The position numbers and the translations under genes are program-made. Under the pieces are notes generated by a model. The model was given only the letters and a program-made list of their open reading frames with translations, searched no databases and was not told the DNA's origin. 63,005 nt of DNA from Subdoligranulum variabile (GTDB lineage: Bacteria; Bacillota; Clostridia; Oscillospirales; Ruminococcaceae), in assembly GCA_004554775.1 (NCBI GenBank), contig SFKI01000024.1, forward strand, positions 1-63,005, read 5' to 3'. Below, in pieces: positions 14,962 to 24,647 of the stretch (position 1 is its first letter; each line of letters starts with the position of its first letter).

Positions 14962-16092
14962 ATGCAGGCATATCTGATATTGGCAAATGGCCGGGTGTTC
15001 CGCGGCGTCAGCGTGGGCTGCCCCGGCACGACCATCGGCGAGGTGGTGTTCGCCACCGGTATGGTCGGCTTTGAGGAGACCCTCACCGACCCCAGCTACT
15101 ACGGCCAGATCATCACCCAAACCTACCCCCTCATCGGCAACTACGGCATGAACAGCCAGGATGTCGAGAGCGGCAAGATCTGGGCCAAGGGCTACATCGT
15201 GCGCGAAGCATGCAAGACCCCCTCGAACTTCCGCAGCGAGGAAACGCTGGACGCATTCCTGAAAAAGAACGGCATCATCGGCATTGAGGGCATCGACACC
15301 CGCAGCCTGACCCGCACCCTGCGCGAGAGCGGCGTTATGAACGGTGCCATCACCACCGAGTTTGACCCCGACGCCGAGCCCGAGAAGAAAGCCGCCCTGC
15401 TGCCCGAGATCGCTGCCTATGCGGTGGTCAACGCTGTCAGGACGGTCACCTGCCGCGAGGCCGAAGCCTACGAGCCGACCGAGGCAGGGGAGTGGGGCGA
15501 TACCCCGCTGCATGTGGCCCTGCTGGACCTGGGCTGCAAAAAAAACATTGTGCGCTGCCTGCAAAAGCGCGGCTGCCGTGTGACCGTGCTGCCCGGCACC
15601 ACCACCGCCGCCCAGCTGGCCGCGCTGCACCCGGACGGCCTGATGCTCTCCAACGGCCCCGGCGACCCGGCTGAGAATGTGGAAATTATTGCAAACATCC
15701 GCGAAATGCTTTCCACCGGCATCCCGACCTTTGGCATCTGCCTGGGCCATCAGCTTACCGCCCTGGCCGCCGGTGCGCACACCCGCAAGCTGAAGTACGG
15801 CCACCGCGGCGCCAACCAGCCTGTTACCCATGCCGGTAAGGCCCGCACCTTCATCACCAGCCAGAACCATGGGTATGCTGTGGAAAGCGAAACGTTGCCC
15901 GCCGATGTGGGCACCGTCAGCTACGTGAACGCCAACGACGGCACCTGCGAGGGCGTCGACTACTTCCAGTGGAACTGCTTCACCGTCCAGTTCCACCCCG
16001 AAGCCAACGGCGGCCCCAAGGATACCGAATTCCTGTTTGATGAATTTGTCAGCCGCATGCTGGCAGCGAAAGGAGTGATCGCCGATGCCTAA
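14962..16092 (+). CDS. carA: Carbamoyl-phosphate synthase, small (glutaminase) subunit
   Basis: Hydrolyses glutamine and passes ammonia to CarB. The 376 residues show the CarA N-terminal domain (LILANGRVFRG, SYYGQIITQTYPLIGNYG) and a class I glutamine amidotransferase. The nucleophile is Cys260 in GICLGHQ, with QFHPEANGGP for the His/Glu pair. The start follows AAGGAG at 14949; the frame stays open further upstream but has no ribosome site there. It overlaps carB by 8 bp. Confidence 0.96.
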   Translation: MQAYLILANGRVFRGVSVGCPGTTIGEVVFATGMVGFEETLTDPSYYGQIITQTYPLIGNYGMNSQDVESGKIWAKGYIVREACKTPSNFRSEETLDAFLKKNGIIGIEGIDTRSLTRTLRESGVMNGAITTEFDPDAEPEKKAALLPEIAAYAVVNAVRTVTCREAEAYEPTEAGEWGDTPLHVALLDLGCKKNIVRCLQKRGCRVTVLPGTTTAAQLAALHPDGLMLSNGPGDPAENVEIIANIREMLSTGIPTFGICLGHQLTALAAGAHTRKLKYGHRGANQPVTHAGKARTFITSQNHGYAVESETLPADVGTVSYVNANDGTCEGVDYFQWNCFTVQFHPEANGGPKDTEFLFDEFVSRMLAAKGVIADA

Positions 16093-19000
16093 GGACCCGC
16101 GTATTAAAAAGGTGCTGGTCATCGGTTCCGGCCCCATCATCATCGGCCAGGCAGCCGAGTTTGACTACTCCGGCACCCAGGCCTGCCGTGCCCTGAAATC
16201 CGAGGGCGTCGAGACCGTGCTGGTCAACTCGAACCCCGCTACCATTATGACCGACCCCGACATTGCCGATCATGTCTATATCGAACCCCTGACCGCTGAG
16301 GTCGTCGAGCGCATCATCGAGAAGGAAAAGCCCGATGCCATCCTGCCCAACCTGGGCGGCCAGATGGGCCTGAACCTCAGTATGGAATTGGCCCGCAACG
16401 GCTTTTTGGACCGCAGCGGCGTGCGCCTGCTGGCCTGCAGGCCAGATACCATCGACCGCGCCGAGGACCGTCAGCTGTTCAAGGACACGATGGAAAAGCT
16501 GCATCAGCCCATCATCCCGTCCAAGGTCGTAGAGGACCTTGACGACGCGCTGGATTTTGCCGAGGTTATCGGCTATCCCGTCATCGTGCGCCCGGCCTTT
16601 ACCATGGGCGGCACCGGCGGCGGCATCTGCGAGGACCGCGAAAAACTGCACGAGATCGCCACCAACGGCCTGCGTCTTTCCCCCATTCACCAGATCTTGG
16701 TGGAAAAGTGCATCTCCGGCTGGAAAGAGATCGAGTACGAGGTCATGCGTGACTCCAAGGGCAACGTGATCACCGTCTGCAACATGGAGAACCTCGACCC
16801 CGTCGGCATCCATACCGGCGACTCCATCGTTGTGGCCCCCAGCCAGACCCTTTCCGATAAAGAATACCAGATGCTGCGTACCGCTGCGCTGGATATCATC
16901 ACCGAGCTTGGCATCGAGGGCGGCTGCAACTGCCAGTTTGCCTTGAAGCCGGACAGCTTCGAGTACGCCGTCATCGAGGTCAACCCCCGTGTGTCGCGCT
17001 CCTCGGCGCTGGCCTCCAAGGCCACCGGCTATCCCATCGCTAAGGTCGCCACCAAGATCGCCCTGGGATACACGCTGGACGAGATCACCAACGATGTTAC
17101 CGGCGAGACCTGCGCCTGCTTCGAGCCTGCGCTGGACTATGTCGTCGTCAAATACCCCAAGTGGCCGTTTGACAAGTTCGTCTACGCCGACAAATCCCTC
17201 GGCACCCAGATGATGGCCACCGGTGAGGTCATGGCCATCGGCAATAACTTTGAGCACGCCATGATGAAGGCGGTCTCCTCCACCGAGCTGGGCCTTGATA
17301 CCCTGACCCTGCCCGACTTCGAAAAGCTCTCCACCGAGGAGATCGTCGAGCACCTGCATGTGCAGGACTCCGAGCGCGCGTTCTGCGTCTACGAAGCCCT
17401 CAAGCGCGGCGTGCCGCATAAGACCATCTACGACATCACCAAGATCGACTGGTGGTTCCTCGATAAGATGCAGCACCTGGCTGATATCGAGATGGGCCTG
17501 AAAAATGGCGAACTGACGACCGAAAAGTATCTGAACGCCAAGAAGTTTGGCTTCCTGGATAAGACCATCAAACGCCTGGCCGGTGTGGATACGCTGCCCG
17601 CGCACCCCGTTGCGGCCTTTAAGATGGTCGATACCTGTGCCGCTGAATTTGCCGCCAAGACGCCGTATTTCTACTCCACCTTCGATGAGGACAACGAAGC
17701 TAAGCAGTTTATTGCCGAGCGCAGCGACCCCAAAAAGAAGAAGGTTCTCGTTTTCGGCTCCGGCCCCATCCGCATCGGCCAGGGCATCGAATTCGACTAT
17801 TGCTCGGTCCACGCCGTCTGGACACTGAAAAACCACGGCTGCGAGGCGGTGCTGGTCAACAACAACCCCGAGACCGTTTCCACCGACTTTGACACCGGCG
17901 ACCGCCTGTACTTCGACCCGCTGAACCCCGAAAGCGTCGACCAGATCATTGAGACCGAGAAGCCGGACGGCTGCCTTGTGCAGTTCGGCGGCCAGACCGC
18001 CATCAAGCTGGCCAAGCATATGGACGAGATCGGCCTGCCCATCCTGGGCACCCCGGCAGATGCCATTGACGAAGCCGAGGACCGCGAGCGCTTTGACGAG
18101 CTGCTCGAGCGCTGCGGCATCCCCCGCCCCGAGGGCCGCACCGTCTTTACGCTGGAAGAAGCCCTGCAGGCCGCGCAGGAAGTCGGTTATCCCGTGCTGA
18201 TGCGCCCGTCCTACGTATTGGGCGGCCAGAACATGATCGTGGCCTACAACTCTGCCGATGTGACCGAGTACATGGGCGTTATCACCAAGCATGTGGACAT
18301 GAGCCATCCCGTGCTGATGGACAAGTACATCCTTGGCACCGAGTGCGAGGTCGACGCCATCTGCGACGGCACCGATTATCTTGTGCCCGGCATCATGCAG
18401 CAGGTCGAACGCACCGGCGTACACTCCGGCGACTCGATCTGCGTCTACCCGCCGTACACCTTCAGCCAGAAAGTCATTGACACGCTGGTCGATTACACCG
18501 GCCGCTTTGCCCGCGAGCTGAAAGTCGTCGGCCTGGTCAATGTGCAGTACGCTGTGCAGAACGACCGCGTCTACGTTATCGAGGTCAACCCCCGTTCGTC
18601 CCGCACCGTGCCCTACATCTCCAAAGTCACCGGCGTGCCGATGGTCGACCTGGCCGTGCGCTGCACCCTGGGCGAAAAGCTCAAGGATATGGGCTACGGC
18701 ACCGGCCTGTGGCGGGGCGGCAAAAGCCCGTACTACGCCGTCAAGGTGCCTGTTTACAGCTTCCTGAAGCTGCACGGCGTCGATACCATGCTCGGCCCCG
18801 AGATGAAGTCCACCGGTGAAGTACTGGGCATTGCGCCCACCTTCCACGAGGCCATGATGAAAGGCCTGGTCGCCGCCGGGTATCAGTTCAAGGTGCCCGG
18901 CCCCGGCTCCTGCTGCATTGTTTCCGTCAAGGACAGCGACAAGCCCGAAGCCGCCGAACTGGCCTGGAAACTGCATGACTACGGCTACAAGATCTACGGC

Positions 19001-19324
19001 ACCGCTGAGACGGCCCGCTACCTGAACAGCCAGATGATCCCGTGCAGCGTCGTACGCCAGATGAGCGGCGCACGCCCGAATATGATCGACCTGCTGGAAA
19101 GCGGCCTGGTGGATTACATCATCTCCACCAGCCCCCATGGCCGCGACCCGCACCGTGACTCGGTCAAGTTCCGCCGCAAGGCTACCGAGCTGTCCATCCC
19201 CTGCATCACGTCAATGGACACCGCCCGCGTGCTGGTCGATGCCCTGCGCGGCGACCACGACATCAGCCAGATGGAGCTGGTCGATATCGCCCACCTCCAC
19301 CGCGAAGCCGCTAAAGGGGAATAA
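16085..19324 (+). CDS. carB: Carbamoyl-phosphate synthase, large subunit
   Basis: Makes carbamoyl phosphate from bicarbonate, ammonia and two ATP. Its 1079 residues are full length, with the expected duplication: a first ATP-grasp half (VIGSGPIIIGQAAEFDYSG, MGGTGGGI), an oligomerisation part, and a second half beginning at VFGSGPIRIGQGIEFDYCS. A C-terminal MGS-like allosteric domain follows (about 940-1079), which in other bacteria binds UMP or IMP. It is the last gene of the pyr operon, closed by the terminator at 19337-19366. Confidence 0.97.
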   Translation: MPKDPRIKKVLVIGSGPIIIGQAAEFDYSGTQACRALKSEGVETVLVNSNPATIMTDPDIADHVYIEPLTAEVVERIIEKEKPDAILPNLGGQMGLNLSMELARNGFLDRSGVRLLACRPDTIDRAEDRQLFKDTMEKLHQPIIPSKVVEDLDDALDFAEVIGYPVIVRPAFTMGGTGGGICEDREKLHEIATNGLRLSPIHQILVEKCISGWKEIEYEVMRDSKGNVITVCNMENLDPVGIHTGDSIVVAPSQTLSDKEYQMLRTAALDIITELGIEGGCNCQFALKPDSFEYAVIEVNPRVSRSSALASKATGYPIAKVATKIALGYTLDEITNDVTGETCACFEPALDYVVVKYPKWPFDKFVYADKSLGTQMMATGEVMAIGNNFEHAMMKAVSSTELGLDTLTLPDFEKLSTEEIVEHLHVQDSERAFCVYEALKRGVPHKTIYDITKIDWWFLDKMQHLADIEMGLKNGELTTEKYLNAKKFGFLDKTIKRLAGVDTLPAHPVAAFKMVDTCAAEFAAKTPYFYSTFDEDNEAKQFIAERSDPKKKKVLVFGSGPIRIGQGIEFDYCSVHAVWTLKNHGCEAVLVNNNPETVSTDFDTGDRLYFDPLNPESVDQIIETEKPDGCLVQFGGQTAIKLAKHMDEIGLPILGTPADAIDEAEDRERFDELLERCGIPRPEGRTVFTLEEALQAAQEVGYPVLMRPSYVLGGQNMIVAYNSADVTEYMGVITKHVDMSHPVLMDKYILGTECEVDAICDGTDYLVPGIMQQVERTGVHSGDSICVYPPYTFSQKVIDTLVDYTGRFARELKVVGLVNVQYAVQNDRVYVIEVNPRSSRTVPYISKVTGVPMVDLAVRCTLGEKLKDMGYGTGLWRGGKSPYYAVKVPVYSFLKLHGVDTMLGPEMKSTGEVLGIAPTFHEAMMKGLVAAGYQFKVPGPGSCCIVSVKDSDKPEAAELAWKLHDYGYKIYGTAETARYLNSQMIPCSVVRQMSGARPNMIDLLESGLVDYIISTSPHGRDPHRDSVKFRRKATELSIPCITSMDTARVLVDALRGDHDISQMELVDIAHLHREAAKGE

Positions 19325-19336
19325 AGCATAACCGCA

Positions 19337-19366
19337 AACCGCACCCGCAGGGGTGCGGTTTTTTAT
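19337..19366 (+). terminator. Terminator of the pyr operon
   Basis: Perfect AACCGCACCC / GGGTGCGGTT stem, GCAG loop, T-run. Confidence 0.9.
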
Positions 19367-19575
19367 GTGCTGCCGCAGGAATGGCCCCTCCGGCGCTTCG
19401 CACCACCGCCGCCCGGATGGAGGAATGGGGCCGCAAAATATGCACGATTGGCCGCTGCATGCAACTGCAGGATGGTGAAATTTCGCCATGTGACGAAATT
19501 TGCGGGTTTTAGCACGGCAAATTTTATGTTTTTTGCTGATTTTTGGGAAAATTCGACTGTTTTAGCAAAAAACCC
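19367..19575. other. Gene-free AT-rich stretch before hup
   Basis: No gene is seen. It contains the perfect inverted repeat AAATTTCG / CGAAATTT (19478-19485 with 19494-19501), of unknown role. The sequence becomes clearly AT-rich toward the hup promoter. Confidence 0.4.
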
Positions 19576-19604
19576 TTGATTCTGCGCGGAATTTTCTCTA
19601 TAAT
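19576..19604 (+). promoter_or_regulatory. Promoter of hup
   Basis: -35 TTGATT (19576-19581), a 17-bp spacer and consensus -10 TATAAT (19599-19604), 56 bp before the start codon, with an AT-rich upstream region that could act as an UP element. Confidence 0.8.
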
Positions 19605-19660
19605 AAAGCCCGTAAATACTAACAGGCGTGTGGCCTGAACAATAGGGAGTAAAAGGAATT

Positions 19661-19936
19661 ATGACTAGATCTCAGTTGATTACCAAGGTTGCCAACGACA
19701 CCAACATGACCAGCGCTGAAGTCGAGAAGGTTATGGACGGCATCTTCGGCACCATCGGTGACGTGCTCAAGAGCGGCGACAAAGTTACCATCGCAGGCTT
19801 CGGTCGTTTCGAGATGCGTGAGCGCCAGACCAAAAACTTCACCAACCCCAAGACCAAGGTCACCAGCAAGCTGGAGCCCACCGCTATCCCCGGCTTCAAG
19901 GCCAGCGGCCGCCTGAAGGAAAAGGTCGGCCAGTAA
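19661..19936 (+). CDS. hup: HU family DNA-binding protein
   Basis: Small nucleoid protein that bends DNA as a dimer. The 91 residues are the standard HU length. They include VTIAGFGRFEMRERQ before the DNA-binding arm and the terminal GFKASGRLKEKV; the arm reads NPKTKVTSKLEPTAIPGF. It is a single gene with its own strong promoter and terminator and biased codons, consistent with an abundant protein. Confidence 0.96.
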   Translation: MTRSQLITKVANDTNMTSAEVEKVMDGIFGTIGDVLKSGDKVTIAGFGRFEMRERQTKNFTNPKTKVTSKLEPTAIPGFKASGRLKEKVGQ

Positions 19937-19963
19937 TTCTGCCCCCTACATACAGGTTTTGCA

Positions 19964-19994
19964 AGCCCGCAGCCGCTGTGCTGCGGGCTTTTTT
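19964..19994 (+). terminator. Terminator of hup
   Basis: AGCCCGCAGC / GCTGCGGGCT stem followed by six T. Confidence 0.9.
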
Positions 19995-20036
19995 GTATGC
20001 CGCGCTATTTTAAAGCAAAAAAATTGCCGCCAGATA

Positions 20037-20065
20037 TTGACAAGCCCCGCCACACCTGCTATACT
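20037..20065 (+). promoter_or_regulatory. Promoter of tRNA-Lys
   Basis: TTGACA (20037-20042), a 17-bp spacer and TATACT (20060-20065), about 30 bp before the tRNA. Confidence 0.85.
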
Positions 20066-20094
20066 ATTAGGGCTGTGAAACAGCAAACAGAGAT

Positions 20095-20170
20095 GTGCCC
20101 GTAGCTCAGTTGGTAGAGCATCTGACTTTTAATCAGAGGGTCCAGGATTCGAGTTCCTGCGGGCGCACCA
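20095..20170 (+). tRNA. tRNA-Lys (anticodon TTT)
   Basis: Full cloverleaf: acceptor GTGCCCG / CGGGCGC, D arm, anticodon loop CTTTTAA with anticodon TTT, T loop TTCGAGT, and encoded CCA. It has its own promoter and terminator. Confidence 0.97.
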
Positions 20171-20210
20171 AAAACCGCTTGAAGCATTGCGCTTTAAGCG
20201 GTTTTTTGTT
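20171..20210 (+). terminator. Terminator of tRNA-Lys
   Basis: AACCGCTTGAAG / CTTTAAGCGGTT stem followed by a T-run. Confidence 0.85.
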
Positions 20211-20255
20211 TTATACGGTTGTTTCGGTGCGGTGGAGTAAATCCCGCTGCCCCTC

Positions 20256-20284
20256 TTGTCAAATGCGGCGCGGCGCGGTATAAT
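20256..20284 (+). promoter_or_regulatory. Promoter of aspS
   Basis: TTGTCA (20256-20261), a GC-rich 17-bp spacer and TATAAT (20279-20284). The leader before aspS is about 65 nt, with no obvious T-box. Confidence 0.75.
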
Positions 20285-20352
20285 AATATGTCTGAAAGAA
20301 TACGGGTGCCGCGCCTCGCGCGCTGCCCGATAATGTAAAGGGGACAGGAACT

Positions 20353-22134
20353 ATGGAAACGATGGGGAACCTGCGCCGTACCAACTACTGCGGCGAGGTC
20401 AGCCTGGCCAACGCCGGGCAGGAAATGACCGTCTGCGGCTCGATTGCCCGTGCACGCGATAAGGGCGGCATCATCTTTGCCGACCTGCGCGATACCACCG
20501 GCATTTTGCAGCTGGTTTTTGACGAGGATACGCCGAAAGACGTTTTTGCCAAGGCCGAAAGCCTGAAGAGCGAATACGTGGTCATCTGCCGCGGCAAGCT
20601 GCGTGAGCGCGCCGCCAAGACCGATAAGATCGCCACCGGCGACGTCGAGCTCTACGTCAGCGAGCTGCGCATTCTGAGCGAGGCCCAGACTACGCCGTTT
20701 GAGCTGCGCGACGAGATCAACGTCAACGACGACCTGCGCCTGCGCTACCGCTATCTGGATCTGCGCCGTCCCTCGATGCACGAGCCGATCGTGCTGCGCA
20801 GCAAGATCATGCAGATCATCCGCAGCTATTTCTGCGACAACCACTTCACCGAGATCGAGACCCCGACCCTCATCAAGTCTACCCCCGAGGGTGCGCGTGA
20901 CTATCTGGTGCCCAGCCGTGTGCAGCCCGGCCATTTCTACGCCCTGCCGCAGAGCCCGCAGCTCTACAAGCAGATCTTGATGCTGTCCGGCTTCGACCGC
21001 TACTTCCAGATCGCCCGCTGCTACCGCGACGAGGACCTGCGCGCTGACCGCCAGCCTGAGTTTACCCAGGTGGACGAGGAGATGAGCTTTGTCTCCGAGG
21101 ACGATATCATGACCATCAACGAAGGTCTGATCAAGCGCCTGTGGAAAGAAATGCTGAACATCGACGTGCAGACCCCGTTCGTCCGCATGCCGTGGGACGA
21201 GGCCATGGGCCGCTTCGGCTCCGATAAGCCGGATACCCGCTTCGGCCTTGAGATCCAGAATGTGACCGAGGTGTTCAAGGGCACCGAGTTCAAGCCCTTT
21301 GCCGCTGTGCTGGAAGCGGGCGGCACCATCCGTGCCATCAACGCCAAGGGCCTGGCCGACAAGCTCTCCCGCAAGAACATCGACAAGCTCGGCGAGGTCG
21401 CCAAGACCTACGGTGCCAAGGGCCTGGCGTACAGCCGCCTGACCGCCGACGGCACTTCTTCCAGCTTTGAAAAGTTCCTCTCCGACGCCGAAAAGGCCGC
21501 CCTGTATGCGGCCCTGAACGCCGAGACCGGCGACGTGCTGCTGCTGGTCAGCGACACCGACTGGGTCAAGGCCTGCACCGCCTTGGGCCAGGTTCGTCTG
21601 GACATCGCCCGCAAGCACGGCCTGATCGACCCCGATAAGTTCAACTTCCTGTGGGTCGTCGACTTCCCGCTGTTCGAGTACAGCGAGCAGGAGGGCCGCT
21701 GGATGGCCATGCACCATCCGTTCACGCTGCCCAAGGCCGAGGATCTCGACAAGGTCGAGAGCGACCCCGGTGCCTGCCACGCCGTGGCCTACGATATCGT
21801 GCTGAACGGTGTTGAGATGGGCGGCGGCTCGATGCGTATCAACGATCCCGCCTTGCAGGACCGCATGTTCCGCGCCCTTGGCTTTACCGAGGAAAAGGCC
21901 CGCGAGAGCTTCGGCTTCCTGATGGATGCCTACAAGTTCGGTGCACCGCCGCACGGCGGCATGGCTTACGGCCTGGACCGCATGGTGATGCTGATGCTCA
22001 AGAAGGACTCCATCCGCGACGTCATCGCCTTCCCCAAGGTGCAGAACGCCGGCGAGCCGATGAGCGGCGCCCCCGACGTAGTCGACGACCAGCAGCTGAA
22101 AGACCTGAACATCGCCCTGACGCTGAAGGATTGA
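20353..22134 (+). CDS. aspS: Aspartyl-tRNA synthetase (bacterial type)
   Basis: Charges tRNA-Asp. The 593 residues show the bacterial arrangement: an N-terminal OB-fold anticodon domain (about 15-110), class II core with motif 2 ARCYRDEDLRADRQPEF, a GAD insertion domain (about 290-410), motif 3 AYGLDRMVML and a C-terminal extension. ATG at 20353 is used; a second in-frame ATG at 20362 also has an acceptable distance to the AGGA. Whether it discriminates Asp from Asn was not decided. Confidence 0.96.
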   Translation: METMGNLRRTNYCGEVSLANAGQEMTVCGSIARARDKGGIIFADLRDTTGILQLVFDEDTPKDVFAKAESLKSEYVVICRGKLRERAAKTDKIATGDVELYVSELRILSEAQTTPFELRDEINVNDDLRLRYRYLDLRRPSMHEPIVLRSKIMQIIRSYFCDNHFTEIETPTLIKSTPEGARDYLVPSRVQPGHFYALPQSPQLYKQILMLSGFDRYFQIARCYRDEDLRADRQPEFTQVDEEMSFVSEDDIMTINEGLIKRLWKEMLNIDVQTPFVRMPWDEAMGRFGSDKPDTRFGLEIQNVTEVFKGTEFKPFAAVLEAGGTIRAINAKGLADKLSRKNIDKLGEVAKTYGAKGLAYSRLTADGTSSSFEKFLSDAEKAALYAALNAETGDVLLLVSDTDWVKACTALGQVRLDIARKHGLIDPDKFNFLWVVDFPLFEYSEQEGRWMAMHHPFTLPKAEDLDKVESDPGACHAVAYDIVLNGVEMGGGSMRINDPALQDRMFRALGFTEEKARESFGFLMDAYKFGAPPHGGMAYGLDRMVMLMLKKDSIRDVIAFPKVQNAGEPMSGAPDVVDDQQLKDLNIALTLKD

Positions 22135-22138
22135 TTTG

Positions 22139-22175
22139 TTAAAAAAAGGCTCCCCTCATGGGGAGCCTTTTTTGT
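22139..22175 (+). terminator. Bidirectional terminator between aspS and the DUF4349 gene
   Basis: AAAGGCTCCCC / GGGGAGCCTTT stem with A-run and T-run on either side, serving converging genes. The stem belongs to the GGCTCCCC palindrome family seen elsewhere in the window. Confidence 0.9.
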
Positions 22176-22180
22176 ATATA

Positions 22181-23137
22181 TCAATACTTCGGCTTCGGTT
22201 CCTCGCCGTTTGCCTGCGGGGTGTACTCGGCGGGCTTGGCGGGAGCAGCGGGCTTCACCGGCTTGGGGTGATTCTTGCGGCGGTGTTTTACGATTTTACG
22301 CACGATCACCACAAGGACACCCGCCACCAGCAGCACCGGCCACAGGTAGATCACGGCCAGGATAAAGCCCTGGATAAACACCACAAAGCCCTGCCAGCCG
22401 CCCGCAAAGGCATCGGCAATGCGCTCGCCAAACGTGGTGCCGGTCGGCGTCAGGGTAGCTACCTCGCTCAAGCGGATATCCACCGTGGAATAGCTGACCT
22501 GCTGGTCCATGCTGCGCAGCTGGCGGGTGTAGTTTTCCAGCTGATACTGCACCTCGGAAAGCTGGCTTTCAATTTCCAACAGGTCGGCGGTGGTCTCGGC
22601 CTGGTCGGCCAGATCGTTCAGCCGGTCGCGCTGTGTTTCCAACGCGCTCAGGCGGGCCTGCACGTCAATGTAGCTGCTCGTGATGTTTTCGGCGGTCTCG
22701 CTTATGTCCAGCACGCTGCCTGCCTCGCCCACATCGGCCAAAAAAGTGCGGTAGTTTTCCACCGGCACGCGCACCGTGTAATAGGCGTAGCGGTCGTGGT
22801 CCTTCTCGCTGCCGCTCAGGCTGGAATATTCCAGCCACGCGTCGTTGGCATCCACCGCCGCCAGCAGGGTATCTCGCGCAGCGTTGAAATCGGTCGATTC
22901 CATTCGCATGTCGGCATTATAGATGATTTTTTGTGCCGTCTCGTCGGTGGCGTCGGGCAGGTCCTCGGGCACGATGGCGCTGCTGCCCGCCCCAGCGACG
23001 GTATCGTAACCGGCTTCGGCGCTTGCAGCTTCGTTTACGGAGTAATAGCCGCCGTCTTTACTGCTGATGCTGCTGCCGCATCCGGCCAGCAGTACAGCCG
23101 CCAACAGGGCAGCGGATATGCGGGAAAGTTTTTTCAT
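22181..23137 (-). CDS. DUF4349 lipoprotein
   Basis: The 318 residues begin with a lipoprotein signal (LLAAVLLAGC, Cys about 20). An extracytoplasmic DUF4349-type region follows, including YTVRVPVENYRTFLADVG and ITSSYIDVQARLSALETQRD, with a coiled coil (about 160-210). One membrane helix (about 250-275) and a short Pro/Lys-rich cytoplasmic tail end the protein. The family is widespread in Firmicutes, usually one membrane-anchored protein of unknown function. The combination of lipidated Cys and C-terminal helix would tether both ends to the membrane. It stands alone, converging with aspS. Confidence 0.85.
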   Translation of the reverse strand: MKKLSRISAALLAAVLLAGCGSSISSKDGGYYSVNEAASAEAGYDTVAGAGSSAIVPEDLPDATDETAQKIIYNADMRMESTDFNAARDTLLAAVDANDAWLEYSSLSGSEKDHDRYAYYTVRVPVENYRTFLADVGEAGSVLDISETAENITSSYIDVQARLSALETQRDRLNDLADQAETTADLLEIESQLSEVQYQLENYTRQLRSMDQQVSYSTVDIRLSEVATLTPTGTTFGERIADAFAGGWQGFVVFIQGFILAVIYLWPVLLVAGVLVVIVRKIVKHRRKNHPKPVKPAAPAKPAEYTPQANGEEPKPKY

Positions 23138-23223
23138 GGTGGATGCTCCTTTCCTTTCGGGTGTTTTTTCGTCCCTTCACCCCTAGTAACGGCAGCGGGG
23201 CCAAAATGTTACGCACCCTTGTT

Positions 23224-23262
23224 ACAAAAAGTGGGAAGTGCCGAATTTTGGTACTTCCCACA
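23224..23262 (-). terminator. Terminator of hisS
   Basis: GTGGGAAGT / ACTTCCCAC perfect 9-bp stem (23231-23239 with 23253-23261) followed by a T-run on the minus strand, just after the hisS stop codon. Confidence 0.85.
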
Positions 23263-23275
23263 AATTTACTGTAAA

Positions 23276-24523
23276 TTATTCGGCTTTCTGCCCAAGGGCT
23301 TTGATATCGTCGTTGTCGGCAAAGGCAACGGCGTTGAACCCGGCGGCCTCCAGCGTGCCGAACTGTTTGCCCAGCTTCTTGGCCTGGGGCAGCACGGTCA
23401 CATCGTAGTCGGCGCGCAGCGTTTCAGCCTTGGCCAGCACGGCGGCAAAGTCGGCGTCTTTCAGGTACAGCAGCGCCAGATGCGGCTTGGCACCGGGGAT
23501 CTGGTAGCCCTGCTCCAGCAAAATGCCGCAGACACGCTCGAACCCGATCGAGAAGCCCACGGCAGGCACCTGCTGGCCGATGAACTTGCCGACCATGTTG
23601 TCATACCGGCCGCCGCCGGCCACCGCACCGCTGAACTGCGGGCAGGTGACTTCAAACACCATGCCGGTGTAGTAGCCCTGGCCACGCACCAGACTGGGTG
23701 CGTAGGCGATGCCGTACCGTCCGCCCGCGATCTTCTCGCTGGTGGCGATGACATAGCGCAGGTCGGCGGTCAACGTCTCGTCGTCCACCTTGGCGGCGAC
23801 GGTCTCCAGGCTGAAATCGCCTGCGCGCAGGAAGTCGTCCAGCGCGGTGACAGCCTCGGCGGCAAAGCCCTTTTCGGTCAGCTCGTTCTTCACGCCGTCC
23901 GCGCCGATCTTGTCCAGCTTGTCAAAGCTGATGCAGACGGAATCGAGCTGCTCCTCGGCAAAGCCCATCTTTTGCAGCATGGCGCGCAGGATACGGCGGT
24001 CGTTGATGTTGACAGTGAAGCCGGTAAAGCCGATCTTCAGCAGCGCGCGGGCGGTCACGTCGATGAGTTCGACCTCGGCATTGGGGGAAGAATCGCCCAG
24101 AATGTCGATATCGCACTGCACGAACTCGCGCAGGCGGCCTTTCTGCGGGCGCTCGGCGCGGTAGACGCGGTCGGTCTGGATGACCTTGAACGGGCTGGGC
24201 AGCTCGTTGCGGTTGGCGGCGTAGTAGCGGGACAGCGGCAGGGTCAGGTCATAGCGCAGCCCCATGTCGGAAAGCTGCTTCTCGTCGCCGCTCTGCAATG
24301 CGGCGGCCAGCTTGTCGCCGCGCTTGAGCACCTTAAAAATCAGGTTCAGATTGTCGCCGCCATCGCTCTTGTCCAGGTTTTCCATGTCCTCAAGGATCGG
24401 GGTGGAAATGCGCTGGAATCCTGCGGCGCGGTAGGTGGCCAGGATCTGGCCCTGAATATAATCGCGCAGAGCCTGCTCGCGGGGCAGTAGGTCGCGCATA
24501 CCTTTTAACGGCTGGGTTTTCAT
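23276..24523 (-). CDS. hisS: Histidyl-tRNA synthetase
   Basis: Charges tRNA-His. The 415 residues match the usual length. Present are the start MKTQPLKGMRDLLPREQ, motif 2 DRVYRAERPQKGRLREF, the histidine motif LVRGQGYYTGMVFEV, motif 3 GFSIGFERV and a C-terminal anticodon-binding domain. The start is ATG at 24523 because AAAGGAGT precedes it; the frame continues upstream for 76 codons but has no ribosome site and overlaps the promoter. The promoter is at 24578-24606. No T-box leader is seen. Confidence 0.96.
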   Translation of the reverse strand: MKTQPLKGMRDLLPREQALRDYIQGQILATYRAAGFQRISTPILEDMENLDKSDGGDNLNLIFKVLKRGDKLAAALQSGDEKQLSDMGLRYDLTLPLSRYYAANRNELPSPFKVIQTDRVYRAERPQKGRLREFVQCDIDILGDSSPNAEVELIDVTARALLKIGFTGFTVNINDRRILRAMLQKMGFAEEQLDSVCISFDKLDKIGADGVKNELTEKGFAAEAVTALDDFLRAGDFSLETVAAKVDDETLTADLRYVIATSEKIAGGRYGIAYAPSLVRGQGYYTGMVFEVTCPQFSGAVAGGGRYDNMVGKFIGQQVPAVGFSIGFERVCGILLEQGYQIPGAKPHLALLYLKDADFAAVLAKAETLRADYDVTVLPQAKKLGKQFGTLEAAGFNAVAFADNDDIKALGQKAE

Positions 24524-24577
24524 GTTGTACTCCTTTATATTGGCGGGGTGTGGCCCCTGCGTATCTACTATCTTATA

Positions 24578-24606
24578 ATCATAGCCCGCGCACCGCATTT
24601 TGTCAA
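24578..24606 (-). promoter_or_regulatory. Promoter of hisS
   Basis: On the minus strand, TTGACA (24606-24601), a 17-bp spacer and TATGAT (24583-24578). Confidence 0.8.
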
Positions 24607-24647
24607 TCAAAACCGGGCATACTAACACGACAGGGGAGGGGTGTGCC

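Noticed and set aside
16049..19153. Open frame of about 1030 codons antisense to carB
   Set aside because: It is the complement of a full-length, unmistakable carB; long antisense frames arise from GC-rich third positions. The translation is a low-complexity Gly/Ala/Val/His mix with no family pattern.
20285..20352. T-box leader before aspS (also considered for hisS and proS)
   Set aside because: Leaders are too short and no T-box consensus or specifier loop was seen.
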